Origin: Deferribacteraceae bacterium UBA6793
GTDB lineage: Bacteria; Chrysiogenota; Deferribacteres; Deferribacterales; Geovibrionaceae
Assembly: GCA_002452405.1 (NCBI GenBank)
Contig: DKFP01000014.1
Span: forward strand, 62,001-126,000
Direction: 5' to 3'
DNA length: 64,000 nt
How positions within the stretch are numbered: the stretch's first letter is position 1; each line of letters starts with the position of its first letter. Both the position numbers and the translations under genes were made by a program. Below are positions 58,353 through 64,000 of this stretch, one piece after another. Under the pieces are notes generated by a model. That model did no database searches and had not been told where the DNA came from. It worked only from the letters and a program-made list of their open reading frames with translations.

Positions 58353-60581
58353 TTATAGATTTATGTTGGTCAATTTGTGAAAGTTTGCAAAGAACGCCTG
58401 ACCAAGTGAGATGCATCCGTCGTTGGGCGGGACCTTTGAGTGCAGGCTAAGGCGGACAGGGCTTTGAGCAAAGAGTGAAACAAGTCTGCGCACAATGAAA
58501 ATATTCTGGAACACGCCGCCTGAAATAACGGCGTCGGTGACGTTGTTTTCACTGCACAATCTGACAGTCTGGCGGAATATCCAGTCTGCAAATCCGTTAT
58601 GAAAGGCGGAGGCTATGAGCTGTCTGTCAGTCCCTTTTCGCAGGTCTTCAAGTACACAGGAGAAAAGCGCATCAGGGGATGAAACATGGTAGGTTATGTT
58701 GATATCGTTGCACAATCCCTCAAGTTTCATAGCAGCGTGCGCTTCGAAAAGGTTCACAGGTGTTCCGGTGATGAGTGCGCCGACACTCTCAAACATTCTG
58801 CCGGTGCTGGTGGTGGCAATGCAGTTAATGTTCTTATCCGCCATGGTCTTTATCAGGCTTATATCTTTATCGGAAAGTCCTGTGTTTGAAACTAAAATAT
58901 CAAGATTGTCCTCAAGCAGCCCGAAACTGTTAAGATATGATACCAGCATCCGCGCGGGGTTCTTTGCCGCCGCGTCCATGCCTGGCTGCGGAACCGGAGG
59001 AAGATGGAGGGCGCGTGAGATGTTCATGTCCTTCATAACGAAGAATTCTCCGCCCCAGATGGTGCGGTCGGTGCCAAGACCCGTGCCGTCAAGGATTATA
59101 CCGACAACGTTGTCTTTGAGTCCGTTCTCCGCCATACATGCGAACATATGAGCAAGATGGTGCTGAACCTCTATTGTCTCTATGCCCAGAGAGCGGGCAT
59201 ACCGTGTGCCGTGGTAATCCGGGTGCAGATCGCATACAACTATTTCGGTGGTAAGACCGTAAAGTGATTCCATCTTTTTGACGGTTTCGTCGTAAAATCC
59301 GCAGGTTTCCGGATTGTCAAGATCGCCTATGTATTGGCTGACGAATCCGTAGCCGTCCTTTGCCAGAGTTATTGTACTTTTCAGGTGCGCGCCGGCACCG
59401 AGAACACATCTTTCAGAGACTGAAGGCAATATCACAGGATAGGGCGCAAAACCTCTGGCGCGTCTCATTATGTATGGGAATCCGTTTACAATTGCGGCGA
59501 GGGAATCGTCGCAACGGTTGTGGATGGGTCTGTTGTGATGGAGAAAGTGTTCCGTAAAGACAGTAAGTGCTTTTTCAGCTTCTTCAGCATCTTTGGCGAT
59601 TGGTTCATCTTTCAGGTTTCCGCTGGTGGCAACGATGAATTTTGTTTTCAGGTACTTCAGCAGCACCATGTGCAGCGGCGTGTATGCAGTCATATAGCCA
59701 ACAGCTTTTGACATGGGACAGACAAGAGGACTGAGCAGAGGGTTTTCACATTCAAGAACAACTATGGGAGCGGATTGGCTGAAAATGAGGTTTTTTTCAG
59801 GCAGGGATATATTCAGCGCTTCTATGGTCTCAGGCAGAGCCATCACAGCCAAAGGTTTATCTGGACGTTTTTTCAGTTCACGCAGTTTTTGAATGGGTGT
59901 GTCGTTCGTTGCGTCGCATATAAGATGATAACCGCCAAGTCCTTTAACGGCGACAAGCTCACCTTCGTCAATCAGTTCTGCAACGGCATGTATGGCATCA
60001 ATTCCAGTCAGGTTCCGATAGCTTACCGATGGTCCGCATACCGGGCAGGCGTTTGGCTGTGCATGGAAACGTCTGTCGGCGGGGTTTTCATATTCTGTCT
60101 GACAATCAGGGCACATAGTGAACTCTGACATCACAGTGCGCGGTCTGTCGTATGGCATATCAAGCATTATGGTGTAGCGGGGACCGCAGTCGGTACAGTT
60201 GGTGAACGGGTATTCGAACCGCCTTCCGGAAGGATCCAGAATATCTTTTGTGCAGTTGGGACAAATGGCGGTATCCGGTGGAACAAGAGAGAGTCCGCCT
60301 GAATGAACGGATTTTTCTATGGTGAAGCTGTCGAACAGCACTCTTTCAGTTTCATGAACGGAGCTTTCAGTTATATGGGAAAGGGGTGGAGCATTCTTGA
60401 TTATTTCTTTGAGGAAATCCTCAGCTTCATTAAATGTCTGCGCGTTTATTTGCACCTCTACACCGTTTCCGCTGTTGACAACAGCACCTTTAATCCCTCC
60501 GGATACGGCGAGATTATAAACAAACGGGCGGAAGCCGACTCCCTGAACTATTCCGTTGATGTGTATTGTGAACGTTTTCAT
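58353..60581 (-). CDS. hypF: Hydrogenase maturation carbamoyltransferase HypF
   Basis: The protein has 742 residues, normal for HypF, which makes the cyanide ligands of [NiFe]-hydrogenase. The acylphosphatase domain, 1-90, has GIVQGVGFRPFVYNLA. Zinc-finger parts are CPNCTKDILDPSGRRFEYPFTNCTDCGP and CPDCQTEYENPADRRFHAQPNACPVCGP. A YrdC-like domain with VAVKGLGGYHLICDATN follows, then the Kae1-like C-terminal part with VQHHLAHMFACMAENG and GIILDGTGLGTD. It overlaps trkH by four bases and is last in trkA-trkH-hypF. No hydrogenase or other hyp gene is present. Confidence 0.97.
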   Translation of the reverse strand: MKTFTIHINGIVQGVGFRPFVYNLAVSGGIKGAVVNSGNGVEVQINAQTFNEAEDFLKEIIKNAPPLSHITESSVHETERVLFDSFTIEKSVHSGGLSLVPPDTAICPNCTKDILDPSGRRFEYPFTNCTDCGPRYTIMLDMPYDRPRTVMSEFTMCPDCQTEYENPADRRFHAQPNACPVCGPSVSYRNLTGIDAIHAVAELIDEGELVAVKGLGGYHLICDATNDTPIQKLRELKKRPDKPLAVMALPETIEALNISLPEKNLIFSQSAPIVVLECENPLLSPLVCPMSKAVGYMTAYTPLHMVLLKYLKTKFIVATSGNLKDEPIAKDAEEAEKALTVFTEHFLHHNRPIHNRCDDSLAAIVNGFPYIMRRARGFAPYPVILPSVSERCVLGAGAHLKSTITLAKDGYGFVSQYIGDLDNPETCGFYDETVKKMESLYGLTTEIVVCDLHPDYHGTRYARSLGIETIEVQHHLAHMFACMAENGLKDNVVGIILDGTGLGTDRTIWGGEFFVMKDMNISRALHLPPVPQPGMDAAAKNPARMLVSYLNSFGLLEDNLDILVSNTGLSDKDISLIKTMADKNINCIATTSTGRMFESVGALITGTPVNLFEAHAAMKLEGLCNDINITYHVSSPDALFSCVLEDLRKGTDRQLIASAFHNGFADWIFRQTVRLCSENNVTDAVISGGVFQNIFIVRRLVSLFAQSPVRLSLHSKVPPNDGCISLGQAFFANFHKLTNINL

Positions 60582-62029
60582 TTGCGCCAGAACATAGGAG
60601 TGAACAGAACTATAACGGTGTATATCTCAAGCCTGCCTATTAGCATCGCTGCACTGAGCACCCATTTGACATATTCAGGGAAGAAAGCGAAATTTTCCGT
60701 AGGACCGATAAGTCCGAAGCCTGGACCTATGTTGCCAAGGGTTGTGAGCGCTGCGGAGAACGCCGTGGTGATATCCACTCCTGATGTAGAGACTATCAGG
60801 GTTACTATGAGCGCAGTTGTTATATACAGAAAGAAAAACCCGCTTATGGCGTATACTATATTTTTTTTGACAGGCTGCCCGTTGATTCGAAGAGCGAAAA
60901 CCGCACGCGGGTGAATCAGGTATTTCATCTCATTCAGCCCCTGTTTCAGCAGAGTAATTATCCGTATGACCTTTATACCGCCTCCGGTGGAGCCGGAACA
61001 CCCGCCCACGAACATAAGGAGGAAAAGTACAGTCTGCGCCAGAAAAGGCCATTTCTCGTAATCGTCCGTGGCAAACCCTGTGGTTGTTATGAAGCTGGCG
61101 ACCTGAAAGCTGGCATAGCGGAAACTGGTCATGAAATCGTTGTACACTGTGCCTGTCAGAGAATATGCGGCAATAAGTGTCGCTATGGCAACTATACTGA
61201 GATAGGTTTTAAGTTCGGAATCCGCGAAAACAGGCTTAAAGTTTCCCGTGAGAAAGCGGAAATGCAGTGAGAAGTTAAGCCCCGAAAGGAGCATGAAAAC
61301 TGTTATCACATAGTCTATGTATGCGGAGTTGTAATGCTGTACGCTGGTGTTTTTTGTGCCGAACCCGCCCGTTGCAACTGTTGCAAAGGTGTGGTTCAGT
61401 GAATCAAAAAGGCTCATGCCGCCAAGCATAAGCAGCACGGTTTCAGCGATTGTAAAGAAAAGGTAGATAAACCACAGATATTTTGCAGTTTCAGTTATCC
61501 TTGGCGTCAGTTTGTCCACTGTCGGTCCGGGTGCTTCCGCCTGAATAAGCTGCATACCTCCGATACCCAGTAGCGGCAGAACCGCAACGGCGAGAACAAC
61601 GATACCCATACCGCCCAACCAGTGTGTGAGCGAGCGCCAGAAAAGTATGGATCTGGGAAGCGCCTCGATATCTGTCATGATGGTTGCGCCTGTCGTGGAG
61701 AAGCCTGAAATAGTTTCGAAGACTGCGTCTGCATAAGTAGGCACAACGCCTGAGATGTGGTATGGCAGCGCCCCAACAAGAACGGCGGCAACCCAGCTTG
61801 CAGTTACAAGGAGAAAACCGTCCTTTGTGGAAAGGTTTTTCGGCTTTTCATCTTTAAGAAAATAAAGAGCCACGGCGCCCACGCTTATAAGCAGGCTGCC
61901 GGATATGAAAAAGCTGTTCGTAGCGTAGCTCTCACCGAACCAAATGGCGAGCGCTCCGCACATAAGGTGGAAAGCGGCTATTATCACCTGAAGTATGGCG
62001 ATTGTTTTTATTATTGCCCTGTAATGCAT
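60578..62029 (-). CDS. trkH: Potassium uptake membrane protein TrkH
   Basis: The protein has 483 residues. It is the ion-conducting subunit of the Trk K+ uptake system, with about ten membrane spans. Family parts are the pore-loop segments SGFSTTGATIMTDIEALPRSILFWRSLTHWLGGMGI, THWLGGMGIVVLAVAVLPLLG, FATVATGGFGTKNTSVQHYN and GCSGSTGGGIKVIRII with the selectivity glycines. Start ATG 62029 follows TrkA by three bases. It overlaps hypF by four bases. Confidence 0.95.
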   Translation of the reverse strand: MHYRAIIKTIAILQVIIAAFHLMCGALAIWFGESYATNSFFISGSLLISVGAVALYFLKDEKPKNLSTKDGFLLVTASWVAAVLVGALPYHISGVVPTYADAVFETISGFSTTGATIMTDIEALPRSILFWRSLTHWLGGMGIVVLAVAVLPLLGIGGMQLIQAEAPGPTVDKLTPRITETAKYLWFIYLFFTIAETVLLMLGGMSLFDSLNHTFATVATGGFGTKNTSVQHYNSAYIDYVITVFMLLSGLNFSLHFRFLTGNFKPVFADSELKTYLSIVAIATLIAAYSLTGTVYNDFMTSFRYASFQVASFITTTGFATDDYEKWPFLAQTVLFLLMFVGGCSGSTGGGIKVIRIITLLKQGLNEMKYLIHPRAVFALRINGQPVKKNIVYAISGFFFLYITTALIVTLIVSTSGVDITTAFSAALTTLGNIGPGFGLIGPTENFAFFPEYVKWVLSAAMLIGRLEIYTVIVLFTPMFWRK

Positions 62030-62032
62030 GGC

Positions 62033-63376
62033 TTACTCAGAAAAGAACGGCTGGAGCGATTCCGCGGTGTTTCCGGCGGAAAAGGTCAGCGCTATGTCGC
62101 CTGACTGCATGATGAAATTGCCGTCGGGGATGTAGGTGTTGTTTTTTCTTGCGACCGCGATCACAAGGCTTCCTTTCGGGAGTTTGATATCCTTCAGAGG
62201 TTTTTCGGTTACGTCTGAACCGTGTGCTACGAAAAATTCCGCAACCTCCGCCATTCCGTTGAGCACCTTTATGACGCTTTTGATATTGCCTTTTCGGATA
62301 TATTTCAGGATGGCGTTTACCGAGCTTACTTTCGGGCTGACGGTGGAATCTATGCCGAGATCGTCGGAAATAGTTATGTAGTTGCTTTTATTTACAAGCG
62401 CAACGGCGCGTTTGATACCTTTTGATTTGCCGTATATAGCAGCGAGAATATTCAGTTCCTCGTTATGGGTCGTGCAGATTATGGCGTCGGTGCCGAAGAG
62501 CTGTTCGTCTTCGAATATGCTTTCGTCTGATATGTCTGCGTTAAGCACCAGCGCGTTCGGAAAATCCGCCGTAAGGCTTTTGCATATCTCGTAATCCTTA
62601 TCGATTATCTTGACGCTTTTGCCCTGTTTCAGTAGCATATCGGCAACGTGGTGTCCTATGTTTCCGCCGCCGAGAATGACGATGGATTTCAGCTTTTTGC
62701 CGTGCATCCCCACTTTTTTCAGCATCCTTACGAAACTTCTGGAAGATGCCACGAGATAGATGTGGTCTTTATCAAGAATAACGGTGTCGCCGTCGGGTAT
62801 AACTATCTCTTCGTCGCGCATGATGCCTGCGATGAGAAACTCCTCTTTCAGGTCGCGTTTTATGTCTTTAAGTGTCTTTCCGCAGAAGAAGGATTCGTCG
62901 TCAACGATGATGTCTCTTAGCTGGATGTTAACATCCTCGAACAGGAAGATGTCGCTCGTGGCACCGTGCTGAACTGTGGATACGATTGTCTTTGCCGCCT
63001 CTATTTCAGGGTTGACGACATAGTCCACCCCTGCCAGAGCGGTTCCGAACATTCTGCGTTTGGAATAGCTTACATTGCGTACGCGGGCAATTTTGACAGG
63101 CACTTCGAATTCACTGGCGACGATGAAACAGGTGATCATGTTTACTTCGTCAAAGTCCGTTGCGCTGATGAAGGCGTCGGCATTGTCTATGCCCGCCTCT
63201 TTCAGTATGTCGGGGTTTGTGGCTTCGCCTGTAACGACAAGACAGTCCAGATGTGACGAGGCGTACTTTGCCCGTGCGGGATTCTTTTCAACCAGGACAA
63301 CGTCCTTGCCTTCGTTTATAAGGGAGGATGCGATATGAAAACCGACCTCTCCGGCGCCTGCGACCACTATTTTCAT
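62033..63376 (-). CDS. trkA: Potassium uptake regulatory protein TrkA
   Basis: The protein has 447 residues. It is the cytoplasmic gating ring of TrkAH with two RCK domains. The first nucleotide motif is KIVVAGAGEVGFHIASSLINEG, with LVVTGEATNPDILKEAGIDNADAFI. The second is VILGGGNIGHHVADMLLKQGK. Start ATG 63376 lies 59 bases from the divergent methyltransferase gene. It heads the trkA-trkH-hypF unit. Confidence 0.96.
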   Translation of the reverse strand: MKIVVAGAGEVGFHIASSLINEGKDVVLVEKNPARAKYASSHLDCLVVTGEATNPDILKEAGIDNADAFISATDFDEVNMITCFIVASEFEVPVKIARVRNVSYSKRRMFGTALAGVDYVVNPEIEAAKTIVSTVQHGATSDIFLFEDVNIQLRDIIVDDESFFCGKTLKDIKRDLKEEFLIAGIMRDEEIVIPDGDTVILDKDHIYLVASSRSFVRMLKKVGMHGKKLKSIVILGGGNIGHHVADMLLKQGKSVKIIDKDYEICKSLTADFPNALVLNADISDESIFEDEQLFGTDAIICTTHNEELNILAAIYGKSKGIKRAVALVNKSNYITISDDLGIDSTVSPKVSSVNAILKYIRKGNIKSVIKVLNGMAEVAEFFVAHGSDVTEKPLKDIKLPKGSLVIAVARKNNTYIPDGNFIMQSGDIALTFSAGNTAESLQPFFSE

Positions 63377-63435
63377 ATCAAAAGCCTACTATATTACAGT
63401 TGTAAACTCAACATAATTGTTTTATCCTTTACTCC

Positions 63436-64000
63436 ATGCTGAATAAGGATTTTATCGCCAAATACACCACTGTTTTCGGCAGCGATGCCGAAAGATTTTT
63501 CGAAACGCTGGTTCGTGAAAAGAGCCGCCACATAAGGCTTGCCTGTGCCAGACACGCCGATTATCTGAAAGAGCTTACGGAACTTTCCATAGGTTTTGAA
63601 CCTTCGGAGATACCGTCTGTTTACAGGATAACTGATAATGCGGAAAAACTTACGGAGACGATAGGCTTTCAGACGGGCGGGTTTTACATCATGAACCCCT
63701 CTTCCGTATTCACCGCAAGGGTTCTCACGTCCCTTATGCCGGATTACCCGTATATTCTAGATGTTGCCAGCGCTCCGGGCGGCAAGACTTGCGCCATCGC
63801 GGATATTCTGAAAAACCGCTGCGCTGTAATAGCCAACGAACCTTCGCCTAAACGTCTTAAATCATTACATTTCAACATAGAAAAATACGGAAGCTATTCC
63901 GTTCGCACAGTGAGTATGGACGGACGCAGCCTGCACAAGGTGTTTGACGGATTTTTCGACGGTATCCTGCTGGACGCGCCATGCAGCAATGAAAACAAGA
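63436..64000 (+). CDS. rRNA/tRNA cytosine-C5 methyltransferase (RsmF/NOL1-NOP2-Sun family), 5' part
   Basis: The open frame begins ATG 63436 and runs off the right edge, so at least 188 residues are seen. Residues about 80-130 hold GGFYIMNPSSVFTARVL and the SAM motif DVASAPGGKTCAIADIL. LDAPCSNENK carries the catalytic Cys in the DAPCS pattern, with Asn in place of the usual Gly after it. The ribosome site is poor (the upstream sequence is ATCCTTTACTCC). The substrate base and RNA cannot be told. It is divergent from trkA. Confidence 0.85.
   Translation, partial: MLNKDFIAKYTTVFGSDAERFFETLVREKSRHIRLACARHADYLKELTELSIGFEPSEIPSVYRITDNAEKLTETIGFQTGGFYIMNPSSVFTARVLTSLMPDYPYILDVASAPGGKTCAIADILKNRCAVIANEPSPKRLKSLHFNIEKYGSYSVRTVSMDGRSLHKVFDGFFDGILLDAPCSNENK

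Noticed and set aside
1..64000. tRNA, rRNA, CRISPR arrays, integrase or transposase genes
   Set aside because: No T-loop words of the GGTTCGAATCC kind outside coding regions, no regular spaced repeats and no transposase-like proteins were seen.

Overview
The window is a 64 kb piece of a bacterial chromosome with about 45% GC by eye. Coding density is high, overlapping stop/start pairs are frequent, and genes are tightly packed on both strands. Gene content indicates a Gram-negative-type anaerobe or microaerophile: long GyrB with the TOPRIM insert, many two-component and c-di-GMP proteins, lipoproteins, Pta-AckA, DUF362 ferredoxin and HypF. The gene order and protein style fit Deferribacteres (Geovibrio, Seleniivibrio or Denitrovibrio-like), but that placement is my inference and was not tested against a database. 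No tRNA, rRNA, CRISPR array, prophage or transposase was found.

Region 1 (1-16.2 kb) is origin-type chromosome maintenance. A 2Fe-2S protein with a RACo-like C-terminus faces a two-gene unit made of a tandem-Hfq protein and a lone receiver. Then comes one long plus-strand run: dnaN, recF, gyrB, gyrA, folD, mnmE, mnmG, rsmG and a secreted protein. A perfect 16-bp parS palindrome lies between mnmE and mnmG. Two near-matches lie at 704 and 26143. The matching parA-parB pair sits at 50.6-52.2 kb, followed by a bactofilin gene. dnaA is not in the window.

Region 2 (16.2-23.2 kb) is regulatory: a DUF362 ferredoxin, an EAL-HDOD protein, an IclR regulator, a hybrid histidine kinase and a receiver-GGDEF protein. 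An 18-bp near-palindrome centred on GTAC is shared by the DUF362/EAL-HDOD intergenic region and the iclR upstream region. Region 3 (23.2-34 kb, mostly minus) holds an aminotransferase, argH-lipoprotein-der, a FUSC-like membrane protein and the complete hrcA-grpE-dnaK-dnaJ heat-shock operon with a canonical CIRCE operator and a good promoter.

Region 4 (34-44 kb) has a sirtuin whose 5' end is caught in a 197-bp tandem duplication, a DUF2917/MocR divergent pair, a peroxiredoxin, murI, a membrane protein, an SRPBCC-epimerase fusion and pta-ackA. Region 5 (44-57 kb) has ruvB-radA-fabI, a zinc/manganese-type ABC pair, a GAF-GGDEF protein, parA-parB-bactofilin-tpiA-secG and an oligopeptide ABC transporter lacking local ATPases. 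Region 6 (57-64 kb) has a degenerate-receiver HDOD protein, trkA-trkH-hypF and the start of an rRNA m5C methyltransferase gene.

Intergenic space carries a dispersed hairpin element (about 70-85 bp) at 28.3, 32.8 and 47.7 kb, with a degenerate copy near 44.1 kb. The most unusual item is the tandem-Hfq protein translationally coupled to a stand-alone CheY-like receiver, which suggests an RNA chaperone under phospho-signal control. That function is inferred, not shown.
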